Positions 36,543 through 44,670 of a DNA stretch of 64,000 nucleotides are shown here, in pieces (within the stretch, counting starts at the first letter, position 1; the number at the start of each line of letters is the position of its first letter). Source of the DNA: Nitrotoga sp963800965. GTDB lineage: Bacteria > Pseudomonadota > Gammaproteobacteria > Burkholderiales > Gallionellaceae. The stretch spans positions 124,001 through 188,000 of the forward strand of contig CAWDCY010000018.1 in NCBI GenBank assembly GCA_963800965.1, given 5' to 3'. The notes under the pieces were generated by a model. The model did no database searches, had not been told where the DNA came from, and saw only the letters and a program-made list of their open reading frames with translations. The translations under genes and the position numbers were made by a program.

Positions 36543-36998
36543 ATGAACCTGATCAGCAAAACTCTGCCCCTTGAGAACGTCATACTGGATGCCGACTCCA
36601 CCAGTAAAAAAAGGGTATTCGAAAGAGTGGGGGTGTTATTTGAAAACACTCATAAAATCGCACGTAGCCAAATATTCGATAGCCTGTTTGCGCGCGAGAA
36701 GCTTGGCTCGACTGGCTTGGGACACGGCGTGGCTATCCCACATGGTCGCATAAAAGGACTGCGAGATGCGGCTGCAGCTTTCGTAAAAACACAAGCATTG
36801 ATTCCATTCGATGCACCGGATGGTCAACCGGTTAACTTGATTTTCGTGTTATTGGTGCCGGAACGGGCCACTGATCTGCACCTGCAACTACTAAGCGAAC
36901 TGGCGCAAATGTTCAGTGACAAGACCTTCCGCGAACAAATACAGAATAGCAATGATGTCGCGATAATTCATCAATTGTTTACTAACTGGACGATGTAA
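36543..36998 (+). CDS. ptsN: nitrogen-PTS enzyme IIA PtsN
   Basis: Regulatory EIIA(Ntr) phosphoprotein. The 151-residue product has the phosphorylatable His in GHGVAIPHGRIKGL (about residue 68). Neighbouring rpoN, hpf, hprK and rapZ form the usual betaproteobacterial regulatory cluster. Here the phosphate would come from PtsP and NPr encoded elsewhere. Confidence 0.95.
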   Translation: MNLISKTLPLENVILDADSTSKKRVFERVGVLFENTHKIARSQIFDSLFAREKLGSTGLGHGVAIPHGRIKGLRDAAAAFVKTQALIPFDAPDGQPVNLIFVLLVPERATDLHLQLLSELAQMFSDKTFREQIQNSNDVAIIHQLFTNWTM

Positions 36999-37003
36999 CA
37001 GCA

Positions 37004-37942
37004 ATGGCGCAGGTCAATATTCAACAGCTGTTCGAGGACAAACAGGAGCGGCTGGAATTAAGCTGGGTAGCCGGAGCGAATGGTGCTGCGAAGATACTTG
37101 ATAGTGATTTAGTCAGTGCCTCTAACAACGGCTTGATTGGCCACCTCAATTTGATCCACCCGAATTGGGTACAGGTATTGAGCGAGACCGAAGTTGATTA
37201 TCTTCAAGGGCTTTCATCTGCCGAGTTTACAGAGGCACTGACGAAACTTGAACACGGCGGTACGCTATGCTTGATTTTGGCCGGCACGGACAGGCTCCCG
37301 CAGGAATTAATTAGTTACGCTGACCGCACACATACACCACTGTTCCGCTCTCCTTTACCCAGCGTGCATTTGATGTGGTTGGTGCGTCATTACATTGTTA
37401 AAGAGCTGGCAGAATCGACCACGCGCCACGGCGTGTTTCTCGACGTGCTTGGAGTGGGGGTGCTAGTCACTGGTGAGAGCGGCATAGGCAAGAGTGAGCT
37501 TGGACTGGAGCTTATTACACGCGGCAACGGTTTAGTGGCAGACGACATCACCGAACTGTACAGCATTTCTCCGGAAACGCTGGAAGGGCGCTGCCCGGAA
37601 CTATTGCGTGACTTCCTCGAAGTGCGGGGGCTGGGCGTGCTTAATATTCGCACCATGTTTGGCGAGACCGCGGTACGGCGCAAAAAAAGTTTAAAGCTCA
37701 TTGTACATTTGCATCGCCCTCTACGTGGCGACCTTTCCCATCTGGAACGCTTGCCGATAGCGGCAAGTCATCAGGAAATCCTAGGCGTGAAGATTAGCAC
37801 GGTAAGCATCCCGGTCATGGCTGGGCGCAATCTTGCGGTGTTGGTAGAAGCGGCAGCGCGCAATTTTGTGCTACAGCAACGCGGTATCGACAGCATGCAA
37901 GAATTTATCAGTCGCCACGAGCAGCAAATGCTGGAGCAATAA
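37004..37942 (+). CDS. hprK: HPr kinase/phosphorylase
   Basis: Phosphorylates and dephosphorylates a Ser of the PTS protein HPr. The 312-residue product has the Walker A GESGIGKSELGLEL in its C-terminal half and the family signature EVRGLGVLNIRTMFG. An HPr gene is not in the window. It is tightly linked to ptsN (5 nt) and rapZ (3 nt). Confidence 0.95.
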   Translation: MAQVNIQQLFEDKQERLELSWVAGANGAAKILDSDLVSASNNGLIGHLNLIHPNWVQVLSETEVDYLQGLSSAEFTEALTKLEHGGTLCLILAGTDRLPQELISYADRTHTPLFRSPLPSVHLMWLVRHYIVKELAESTTRHGVFLDVLGVGVLVTGESGIGKSELGLELITRGNGLVADDITELYSISPETLEGRCPELLRDFLEVRGLGVLNIRTMFGETAVRRKKSLKLIVHLHRPLRGDLSHLERLPIAASHQEILGVKISTVSIPVMAGRNLAVLVEAAARNFVLQQRGIDSMQEFISRHEQQMLEQ

Positions 37943-37945
37943 TTC

Positions 37946-38815
37946 ATGCAATTATTTCTGATCAGCGGCCTCTCCGGCTCAGGAAAAAGCGTGGCGCTCA
38001 AGGCGCTGGAAGACAGCGGCTACTACTGTGTGGACAATCTACCCGCTGCGATGTTACCCATCCTCATGGAAAATCTGCGTCAGACCGGGAATACACGCAT
38101 TGCTGTCAGCATAGACGTGCGTAGCGGCGACAGCGTGAAACAACTACCGCACTATATTGCACAACTTAAGCAACAGGGTGTCGATGTGCACTTGCTCTTC
38201 TTAGACGCACAGACCGACACACTGGTGAAACGCTTTTCCGAAACGCGTCGCCGTCATCCGTTGCGTAATGCTCTACCTCCAGCGCAGACCAATGTAGGAC
38301 TTACCCTGCCAGAATGCGTGCAACTCGAGCGAGAAATGCTTGCCGAGATTAGTAACATCGGCCATCGTATTGATACCAGCGAGCTCGGAGCCAGTACCTT
38401 GTGTGCCTGGATCAAAGATTTTAAGGGTGTTGACCGCGCACACATTACCTTGCTATTTCAATCATTTGGTTTTAAGAATGGCATTCCGATTGATGCCGAC
38501 TTTGTGTTCGACGTGCGCTGCTTACCTAACCCACATTACGATCCAGTACTGCGACCACTAAACGGCCGCGATGCGGCGGTAATTGAATTTCTCGATTGCA
38601 ACCAGAATGTACAAAATATGTGCGAAGACATCCGCAGTTTTGTCGAGAAGTGGCTGCCCTGCTTCATCGCTGATAACCGTAGCTATCTCACCGTCGCCCT
38701 TGGTTGCACAGGTGGTCAACATCGCTCGGTGTATTTGGTGGAAAAGCTTGCGCGTTGTTTTAAAGTGCAACAGCAAGTGCTACTACGTCACCGCGAACTC
38801 GGTAACACTTATTGA
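37946..38815 (+). CDS. rapZ: RNase adapter protein RapZ (YvcJ family)
   Basis: P-loop protein that in enterobacteria delivers the sRNA GlmZ to RNase E and controls GlmS. The 289-residue product has Walker A SGLSGSGKSVALKAL at the N terminus. The conserved C-terminal portion contains GCTGGQHRSVYLVEKLA. GlmU is encoded in this window, but a RapZ sRNA circuit in this organism is not shown. Confidence 0.94.
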   Translation: MQLFLISGLSGSGKSVALKALEDSGYYCVDNLPAAMLPILMENLRQTGNTRIAVSIDVRSGDSVKQLPHYIAQLKQQGVDVHLLFLDAQTDTLVKRFSETRRRHPLRNALPPAQTNVGLTLPECVQLEREMLAEISNIGHRIDTSELGASTLCAWIKDFKGVDRAHITLLFQSFGFKNGIPIDADFVFDVRCLPNPHYDPVLRPLNGRDAAVIEFLDCNQNVQNMCEDIRSFVEKWLPCFIADNRSYLTVALGCTGGQHRSVYLVEKLARCFKVQQQVLLRHRELGNTY

Positions 38816-38829
38816 TTTTTGTGTAATTT

Positions 38830-38964
38830 ATGACAAATTTCATTGAAGACCCCGTCATTTCCATACAGGAGAAAATCCAGGCTTCTCAGCGCAGCTTAGA
38901 TTTATACTACCCACTGAATGCATTTCAGTGTGGGAAAGAAAGAATGTTGCTAACCAATCAATAA
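38830..38964 (+). CDS. possible 44-residue small protein
   Basis: A complete ATG-to-TAA frame fills the space between rapZ and the NusG-II gene and ends 2 nt before the latter's ATG. The product starts MTNFIEDPVISIQEKIQ, is mixed polar, and has one Cys, no signal peptide and no recognised domain. Tight spacing on the right suggests translational coupling, but no strong ribosome-binding site is seen. It may be chance. Confidence 0.3.
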   Translation: MTNFIEDPVISIQEKIQASQRSLDLYYPLNAFQCGKERMLLTNQ

Positions 38965-38966
38965 TC

Positions 38967-39341
38967 ATGTTGCCATTAACGCCCATAAAGACAGGCGATT
39001 GGATGGTGCTGTTGCTCGGCGTGCTCTGCATTACATGGCTCACCATCACACTATGGCAAGGCGGCGCAGCGGACAAGGCTATCATTCGCAGTGGCGGCAA
39101 AATATTCAGTGAAGTGTCGCTATCTCGTAACCAAATTATTTCTGTACCCGGCCCACTCGGCATTAGTCGAATTGCCATACATAACCGACAAGTCCGCATC
39201 GCAGCTGACCCCAGTCCGCGCCAATATTGCGTGCGCCAAGGCTGGCTGAAGCAGGCAGGCGAAATTGCCATCTGCCTGCCCAACCAAGTCAGCGTTGAAT
39301 TGAGTGGCAGGGGCAAGCGTTATGACAGCCTTAACTATTAA
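38967..39341 (+). CDS. NusG domain II-containing membrane-anchored protein
   Basis: The 124-residue product has one N-terminal transmembrane helix (about 11-31). An extracytoplasmic domain of the NusG-II type follows, with SRNQIISVPGPLGISRIAIHNRQVRIA and CVRQGWLKQAGEIAICLPNQVSVEL, including two Cys. Such proteins commonly neighbour Gx-transporter genes like the next one and are suspected to act in flavin or redox-related export. I chose ATG 38967 over an earlier frame start at 38928. Confidence 0.8.
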   Translation: MLPLTPIKTGDWMVLLLGVLCITWLTITLWQGGAADKAIIRSGGKIFSEVSLSRNQIISVPGPLGISRIAIHNRQVRIAADPSPRQYCVRQGWLKQAGEIAICLPNQVSVELSGRGKRYDSLNY

Positions 39342-39867
39342 ACTCGCAACTACCGCGGCAGATCACCACATCGCGCGGATGGCGGCATTGGCACTGGGTC
39401 TGTCAATGCTGGAAGCAGCCATTCCATCGCCACTGCCTGGCGTAAAACCTGGTTTGGCTAACATTATCACTCTCATCGTGCTCATACGCTACGGCTGGCG
39501 CATGGCGGCATGGGTATCGCTGTTGCGAGTGCTGGCGGGTAGCTTGCTTATGGGAAGTTTTCTTACACCTGGGTTTTTTCTCAGCCTAAGCGGTGCGCTA
39601 TGCAGCATCACCATACTAGCCATCAGCCAGCATTTGCCGGCACGCTGGTTCGGCCCGATCACCCATAGCATCTTCGGTGCATTTGCACACATTGCAGGCC
39701 AATTATTATTGGTGTATTTCTGGCTAATTCCACACACTGGGCTGATGTATCTGATTCCTATCTTTGCTACGGCAGCATTGCTGTTTGGTACAGTAAATGG
39801 CCTGATTGCTGCACACTACCTGGATGCACCAAACACTGAGATCGAAGCACCTAAATTGACTGGTTGA
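39322..39867 (+). CDS. Gx transporter family membrane protein (heptaprenyl diphosphate synthase component I-like)
   Basis: The 181-residue product has five to six hydrophobic segments and the conserved EAAIPSPLPGVKPGLANIITLI motif near the N terminus. Databases often label this family heptaprenyl diphosphate synthase component I, but it is an integral membrane protein, likely a small-molecule transporter. It overlaps the NusG-II gene by 20 nt, and the pair is a conserved unit. The substrate is unknown. Confidence 0.82.
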   Translation: MTALTIKLATTAADHHIARMAALALGLSMLEAAIPSPLPGVKPGLANIITLIVLIRYGWRMAAWVSLLRVLAGSLLMGSFLTPGFFLSLSGALCSITILAISQHLPARWFGPITHSIFGAFAHIAGQLLLVYFWLIPHTGLMYLIPIFATAALLFGTVNGLIAAHYLDAPNTEIEAPKLTG

Positions 39868-39874
39868 AAAGCAC

Positions 39875-40489
39875 ATGAAAACTATCGTACTCGCCCTAAC
39901 CGGCGCTTCCGGCTTACCCTACTCCATGCGATTGCTTGAATGCCTGCTTCAAGGCGGTCAACGCGTGCACCTGGTTTATTCGCAAGCGGCACAAATAGTC
40001 GCCAAACAGGAGTTGGATTTTGTGTTACCCAACCGTCCGCAAGATGCGGAAAAAATCTTGGTGGAGCGGCTCGGCAAAGTCAGCGGCAAACTGCGAGTGT
40101 TCGGGCGCGATGACTGGTTCGCACCCATGGCTTCAGGCTCGAATCCTGGTGACGCGATGGTAATTTGCCCCTGCACTATGGGTACACTGGCGGCGGTGGC
40201 GGCGGGGTTAAGCGATGATCTCATCACCCGTGCAGCCGATGTCATGCTCAAGGAAAAGCGCCCATTGATTTTAGTACCGCGCGAAACGCCATTCTCCGCC
40301 ATCCATCTGGAAAATATGCTCAAGCTGAGTCATGCCGGTGCGGTCATTCTCCCGCCCAACCCGGGCTTTTACCATCACCCACAAAGTGTGCAAGACTTGG
40401 TAGATTTTGTGGTGGCAAAGGTACTTGATCACTTAGGCGTGGAGCATATGTTAGTGAAGCGGTGGGGAGAGAATCATCGGTTGAGCTGA
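39875..40489 (+). CDS. ubiX: flavin prenyltransferase UbiX
   Basis: Makes prenylated FMN, the cofactor of UbiD-type decarboxylases in ubiquinone synthesis. The 204-residue product has the flavin-binding LTGASGLPYSMRLLE at the start, the CPCTMGTLAAVAAGLSDDLITRAADV stretch, and LVPRETPFSAIHLENML. ubiD is not in the window. Confidence 0.95.
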   Translation: MKTIVLALTGASGLPYSMRLLECLLQGGQRVHLVYSQAAQIVAKQELDFVLPNRPQDAEKILVERLGKVSGKLRVFGRDDWFAPMASGSNPGDAMVICPCTMGTLAAVAAGLSDDLITRAADVMLKEKRPLILVPRETPFSAIHLENMLKLSHAGAVILPPNPGFYHHPQSVQDLVDFVVAKVLDHLGVEHMLVKRWGENHRLS

Positions 40490-40587
40490 GGATCAAGTAC
40501 AACCTATTTCGCTGGGGTGAGATTATAGAACGCGCACATTAAACAACCCGTTGGTGATATAACTTAAAATTATTTTTGGTTGCTTGT

Positions 40588-40617
40588 TTGACTAGTCGGG
40601 TTTTTTTAAACTATAGT
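40588..40617 (+). promoter_or_regulatory. sigma70-type promoter of the zapB-like/zapA operon
   Basis: TTGACT (40588-40593) and TATAGT (40612-40617) are spaced by 18 nt. The ATG of the next gene is at 40625, only 7 nt after the -10 box, so the mRNA would be leaderless or nearly so. Confidence 0.65.
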
Positions 40618-40624
40618 TCGTTTC

Positions 40625-40819
40625 ATGCAAGCAGAATTAGACATATTGGGAAGAAAGTTGGCTCAATTAGTGCAATTGACTACACGTCTGCGAGAAGAAA
40701 ACAATCACCTGCGTCAAGAATTGGCTCAAGCGTTAAGTCAAGGCCGTCAATGCCACGACAAAATTGATTCTGCCAAGTCGCGCTTGGAACGGCTACTGGC
40801 GCAACTACCTGAAGAATAA
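40625..40819 (+). CDS. short coiled-coil protein, ZapB/TIGR02449-like
   Basis: The 64-residue product is almost entirely heptad-patterned (LDILGRKLAQLVQLTTRLREENNHLRQEL), consistent with a single coiled coil. It is two nucleotides upstream of zapA, the position where betaproteobacteria carry a ZapB-like partner in Z-ring organisation. Functional equivalence to E. coli ZapB is inferred from context and shape, not from sequence identity. Confidence 0.8.
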   Translation: MQAELDILGRKLAQLVQLTTRLREENNHLRQELAQALSQGRQCHDKIDSAKSRLERLLAQLPEE

Positions 40820-40821
40820 AC

Positions 40822-41136
40822 ATGAGTAGCGAGAGTGAAAGAACGCTTGATGTCACAATCCTCGACCGTGAATTCCGCGTCAGCTGCTCGGAAGTGGAGC
40901 GCCCAGAGCTGCTTGATGCGGTTGCTTATCTTGATAAGAAAATGCACGAGATTCGCGATATCGGCAAGGTTACCACGATCGAGCGCATCGCAATCATGTG
41001 TGCTTTAAATATGGCTCATGAGTTATTAACCACACGTCTTGGTACTGGTTTTGACATGAGTGAATTTAAGCGTAGAATAAATTCTATGGAGGCAACCATC
41101 GACGCATTACTTGCGGAACAAGATGAGTTATTTTAG
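40822..41136 (+). CDS. zapA: cell division protein ZapA
   Basis: FtsZ-bundling protein. The 104-residue product has the N-terminal beta-rich ZapA fold (LDVTILDREFRVSCSEVERPELLDAVAYLDKKMHEIR) and a C-terminal coiled coil. Its stop is immediately followed by the 6S RNA gene, a widespread linkage. Confidence 0.93.
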   Translation: MSSESERTLDVTILDREFRVSCSEVERPELLDAVAYLDKKMHEIRDIGKVTTIERIAIMCALNMAHELLTTRLGTGFDMSEFKRRINSMEATIDALLAEQDELF

Positions 41137-41138
41137 GT

Positions 41139-41312
41139 TTCCCCTGCGGTGTTCGTCAGGCTCATAATTCTTTGGACCAATAAGCTTTGCTTAGGTCGCG
41201 ACCCATAATGTTACTGTTGTGCGCATTCCTTGCGGATGTACCTGATGTAACTGGGAACCGGCCCTCTTGAACCCAGGTTCAAGATGTTGGGTCAACGGCA
41301 CAGGCGGGGGAC
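41139..41312 (+). ncRNA. ssrS: 6S RNA (regulator of RNA polymerase)
   Basis: The segment directly after zapA starts TTCCCCTGCGGTG and ends CACAGGCGGGGGA, which can pair into the closing stem typical of 6S RNA. The length of about 174 nt, the internal GTTCGTCAGG and complementary arms, and the zapA-ssrS linkage known across proteobacteria support the call. It mimics an open promoter and binds sigma70 holoenzyme. Ends are approximate. Confidence 0.85.
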
Positions 41313-41322
41313 TTTATTTATA

Positions 41323-41346
41323 ATGCGGCGGAAGCCGCATTTTTTT
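41323..41346 (+). terminator. intrinsic terminator after 6S RNA
   Basis: ATGCGGC (41323-41329), loop GGAA, GCCGCAT (41334-41340), followed by six T residues. This is a perfect 7-bp stem with a stable tetraloop, 10 nt after the presumed 6S RNA end. Confidence 0.85.
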
Positions 41347-41573
41347 ATTAGTGCGCCAGGCATGGCGAATTGCTGACCTGACGACCAGAAGGCTGATAGT
41401 GGCGAAGTGAGCAGGCTGATATCTGGTAAACCCAGTAGTCAGGAAATATCGGATATGTGACCCGTATGCTCGGTATTGTGTGAGAGCTGCCTCTAGATTT
41501 CTATTACGCTATCGTTTCCTCAAGACTACTCTTACACATTGATTCAATTTATTAGAATTTGAAATGGAATAAC

Positions 41574-42038
41574 GTGCGTTACTGGCTAATGAAATCTGAA
41601 CCAAGCGACGTCAGCATAGATGACCTCGCCAAGCTGCCCAACCAAACCGTGGCATGGTACGGTGTCCGTAACTATCAGGCGCGTAACTTCATGCGCGATC
41701 AGATGTGCACAGGCGACGCGGTGCTTTTCTATCATTCCAATTGTGCTGTACCCGGTATCGCGGGTATAGCGCGCGTTTCCAGCACTGCCTATCCCGACGC
41801 CACCCAGTTCGAACGCAATAGCAAATACTTCGATCCCAAGGCCACGCAGGGAACGCCCCGGTGGTTTAATGTAGATGTGCAATGGGTAAAGAAAGTTGAA
41901 CTCATTTCATTGGCAGAGCTGCGCCGCCATCCACAATTGGAAGGCATGCGTATTTTGCAACGTGGCAACCGTTTGTCCATCACACCGCTTGACCCCGCCG
42001 AGTGGCGCTTCATTCAGAAGCATCTAGTACGCGACTAA
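41574..42038 (+). CDS. EVE-domain protein
   Basis: The 154-residue product is a single EVE domain, related to PUA and YTH folds that bind modified nucleobases. It starts MRYWLMKSEPSDVSIDDL and contains WYGVRNYQARNFMRD and FYHSNCAVPGIAGIARV. I chose GTG 41574 as the start, because the family begins at RYWLMKSEP; the frame extends 5 codons upstream. The natural ligand is unknown. The 5-formyl-THF cyclo-ligase gene that often follows 6S RNA is not here. Positions 41347-41573 contain nothing I recognise. Confidence 0.88.
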   Translation: MRYWLMKSEPSDVSIDDLAKLPNQTVAWYGVRNYQARNFMRDQMCTGDAVLFYHSNCAVPGIAGIARVSSTAYPDATQFERNSKYFDPKATQGTPRWFNVDVQWVKKVELISLAELRRHPQLEGMRILQRGNRLSITPLDPAEWRFIQKHLVRD

Positions 42039-42039
42039 T

Positions 42040-42834
42040 ATGGAATGGGCACTCGCCTATCTCGCGCTGGGTGCATTTGTTGGGCTATTTAGTGGAATGT
42101 TCGGCATTGGCGGCGGAGCCATTCTGGTTCCCGTTTTGCTGATACTGTTCAACATGCAGGACTTCCCCACCCCCTATATCATGCACCTGGCACTCGGTAC
42201 CTCTATGGCAACCATCCTGTTCACGTCACTCGCCAGCATGCGCAAACACCACCAGCATGGCGCGGTGAATTGGGCCGTGGTTCGTACCATAACGCCCGGC
42301 ATTTTGTTTGGAGCAGCGCTGGGCGCGCTATGCGCTGCATCTGTTTCGCCGCGTGGACTAGGAATATTTTTTGCTTTGTTCATGTATTTTGCAGCGATTC
42401 AAATTCTGTTTGAATTACGCCCGCAAGCTTCTCGTCAATTACCCGGCATGACCGGTATGACGCTGACTGGCACGTTTACCGGCTGGATCAGCAGCCTGGT
42501 GTCCATTGGCGGCGGCACGATTGTAGTCCCGTTTCTAATTTGGTGTAACGTGCCGCTACGCAATGCAATTGGTACCTCCGCAGCGATCGGCTTCCCGGTC
42601 GCCATTGGTGGAACAGCAGGCTATATTGTTTCTGGCCTTAGTTTCCATACGCTACCCTTTCCAAACTTGGGTTTCGTGTATCTGCCGACGTTATTCTGGA
42701 TCGCACTTGCCAGCGTCATTACCGCGCCGCTAGGCGCAAAAGCTGCTCATCGCATGAAGATCGGGCTATTGCGCAAACTTTTCGCAGTGCTGATGCTGGT
42801 CTTGGCGACACATTTGTTACTAAAATATATTTAG
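42040..42834 (+). CDS. TauE/SafE (TSUP) family sulfite/organosulfonate permease-like protein
   Basis: The 264-residue integral membrane protein has seven to eight hydrophobic segments in two repeated halves. Each half begins with the TSUP motif (LFSGMFGIGGGAILVPVLL, and FTGWISSLVSIGGGTIVVPFL). The family exports sulfite, sulfoacetate or related anions. The substrate here is unknown. It starts one nucleotide after the EVE gene. Confidence 0.88.
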   Translation: MEWALAYLALGAFVGLFSGMFGIGGGAILVPVLLILFNMQDFPTPYIMHLALGTSMATILFTSLASMRKHHQHGAVNWAVVRTITPGILFGAALGALCAASVSPRGLGIFFALFMYFAAIQILFELRPQASRQLPGMTGMTLTGTFTGWISSLVSIGGGTIVVPFLIWCNVPLRNAIGTSAAIGFPVAIGGTAGYIVSGLSFHTLPFPNLGFVYLPTLFWIALASVITAPLGAKAAHRMKIGLLRKLFAVLMLVLATHLLLKYI

Positions 42835-43086
42835 GGAAAAATACTCAAGCTTTTGCGGGGAAAACTATTTCGGGATCGAGTTCATCGTCCGTTATGACGC
42901 GCATCGAATAAATTTTCTGTTATGGGATGCAGGTATTGTGCATAATCGTATTAAAAATACAGGCTGCCGTGACCAATGCGCAGAAATTTTCTACCGCACA
43001 GAAAAATCGACAGCATTAAAGCCTTCATTTGGCGCTTCGTGGAAGGTATCTCCAAGCAGAATCGTTGACGCGGCATAATTTCAAGT

Positions 43087-43116
43087 TTGACGGCTCTACC
43101 GTCTGCTATTTATATA
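43087..43116 (+). promoter_or_regulatory. candidate promoter of dapF
   Basis: TTGACG (43087-43092) and TATATA (43111-43116) are separated by 18 nt, 74 nt upstream of the dapF ATG. The rest of the 355-nt gap (42835-43189) shows no gene or clear repeat. Confidence 0.5.
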
Positions 43117-43189
43117 CGCAGGCAGCTGGTATGGCGAACCATCACACAATGGATTGCTCTACGCTTTTTGAATTAACAGAGATAAAGAG

Positions 43190-44020
43190 ATGATATTAAA
43201 ATTTACCAAGATGCATGGTGCTGGTAATGATTTCGTAGTCATCAATGGAATGCGCCAGCACAACCAGCTTACACTGGAGCAGCTGCGTCTGTTAGCCGAC
43301 CGGCACTTTGGCGTGGGCTGTGATCAAATTCTGCTAGTGGAAATTGCACAGCATCCCGATGCGGATTTTCGTTATCGCATCTTCAATGCTGATGGTGGCG
43401 AGGTGGAGCAATGCGGCAATGGCGCGCGCTGCTTCATGCGATTTGTACACGATCAAAAACTGACACACAAGCGTGAAATCGTGGTAGAAACAAAAAGTGG
43501 CCTGATTACGCCGCGCCTTGAGGACAATGGTCAAGTTACTGTAAACATGGGCGAGCCGATTTTTGAGGCTGCACGTATTCCGTTCCTTGGCAGTAGCGAT
43601 GCTGTTATCCAAATGCTAGAAGTGGCAGGCGAGACAGTGCAGATTACGGCACTATCGATGGGCAATCCACATGCGGTACAGGTAGTGACTGATGTGGAAC
43701 ATGCACCCGTCGCCATACAGGGGGCGCTCATTGAACATCACCCGCGTTTTTCGCAACGAGTGAATGCAGGCTTCATGCAGATAGTCGATCGTAATCACAT
43801 CAAATTACGCGTGTATGAACGCGGCGCTGGTGAGACCCTGTCTTGCGGCACTGGCGCGTGTGCCGCAGTGGTAACCGGCATCCGTCGCGGCCTGTTAGAC
43901 GCGCGCGTAAATGTTGCCACGCGCGGTGGGGTGCTGAATATAGCTTGGGCCGGAGTCGGCGCACCGGTACTTATGACAGGACCAGCGATTGTTGTATTTG
44001 AAGGCGAAATAAATTTATAA
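43190..44020 (+). CDS. dapF: diaminopimelate epimerase
   Basis: Converts LL- to meso-diaminopimelate for lysine and peptidoglycan. The 276-residue product has both catalytic Cys motifs, CGNGARCF (about 72-80) and SCGTGACAAV (about 218), and the N-terminal MHGAGNDFVVING. An AGATAAAGAGATG context precedes the start. It is followed 9 nt later by the broken DUF484 gene and then xerC, the classical dapF-DUF484-xerC order. Confidence 0.96.
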   Translation: MILKFTKMHGAGNDFVVINGMRQHNQLTLEQLRLLADRHFGVGCDQILLVEIAQHPDADFRYRIFNADGGEVEQCGNGARCFMRFVHDQKLTHKREIVVETKSGLITPRLEDNGQVTVNMGEPIFEAARIPFLGSSDAVIQMLEVAGETVQITALSMGNPHAVQVVTDVEHAPVAIQGALIEHHPRFSQRVNAGFMQIVDRNHIKLRVYERGAGETLSCGTGACAAVVTGIRRGLLDARVNVATRGGVLNIAWAGVGAPVLMTGPAIVVFEGEINL

Positions 44021-44029
44021 GAGGACGGC

Positions 44030-44651
44030 ATGAAATCTGCAGACATTGCACAATATTTACTAAACAATCCACAGTTCTTTGAAGATCATGCTGATATGTT
44101 AGCGGAAGTCACACTCCCTCATCCTTACAGCGGACGTACCATTTCATTGGGTGAGCGGCAGTTACTGACGTTGCGTGAGCAGAACAAAAACCTGGAAAAA
44201 AAACTGCACGAGATGGTAACGTTTGCTAAGGACAACGACGCATTACAGCACAAAGTGCATCAATTCACCCTCGCGTTATTTGGCAGCGCGTGACCTGATG
44301 AGTTTGCAGAATGTCATTACGCAGAATTTGCGTGAAATTTTTTCCGTGCCACATGTTGTGCTGCACGTCTGGAAAGGATTGCCGCCCAGCTTGGAAGTAC
44401 TGGCCTTCGCTGACCAGCAACTGCAACCCGTCTGTGTTCATCACGCTCTCCATGACACGTTGCCCTGGTTTGGCGAAAGCGCGGCTCATTTACATTCGTT
44501 TGCTTATTTACCGTTGCGCGCGGACGAAAAATCCATAGGCCTGTTAATCTTGGCGAGTGAGGATGCGCAGCGCTTCTATCCTGGCATGGGCACGCTGTTC
44601 CTGCAGCGTATCGCGGAAATTGTAAGCAGCGCGCTACGCCCCTCACTGTAA
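44030..44651 (+). pseudogene. DUF484 family protein, single frameshift
   Basis: Frame 1 (44030-44293) encodes the DUF484 N terminus (SADIAQYLLNNPQFFEDHADML and a coiled coil). It would end prematurely at GSA. One base later the frame from about 44275 to 44651 continues with AARDLMSLQNVITQNLREIF and a GAF-like remainder. The join falls in the TTATTTGGCAGC sequence: removing one T restores a continuous LALLAARDL typical of the family. DUF484 genes lie between dapF and xerC in many proteobacteria. This may be a real mutation or an indel in a short T run. Confidence 0.85.
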
Positions 44652-44670
44652 AGCGTGGTCAAACTGTACC

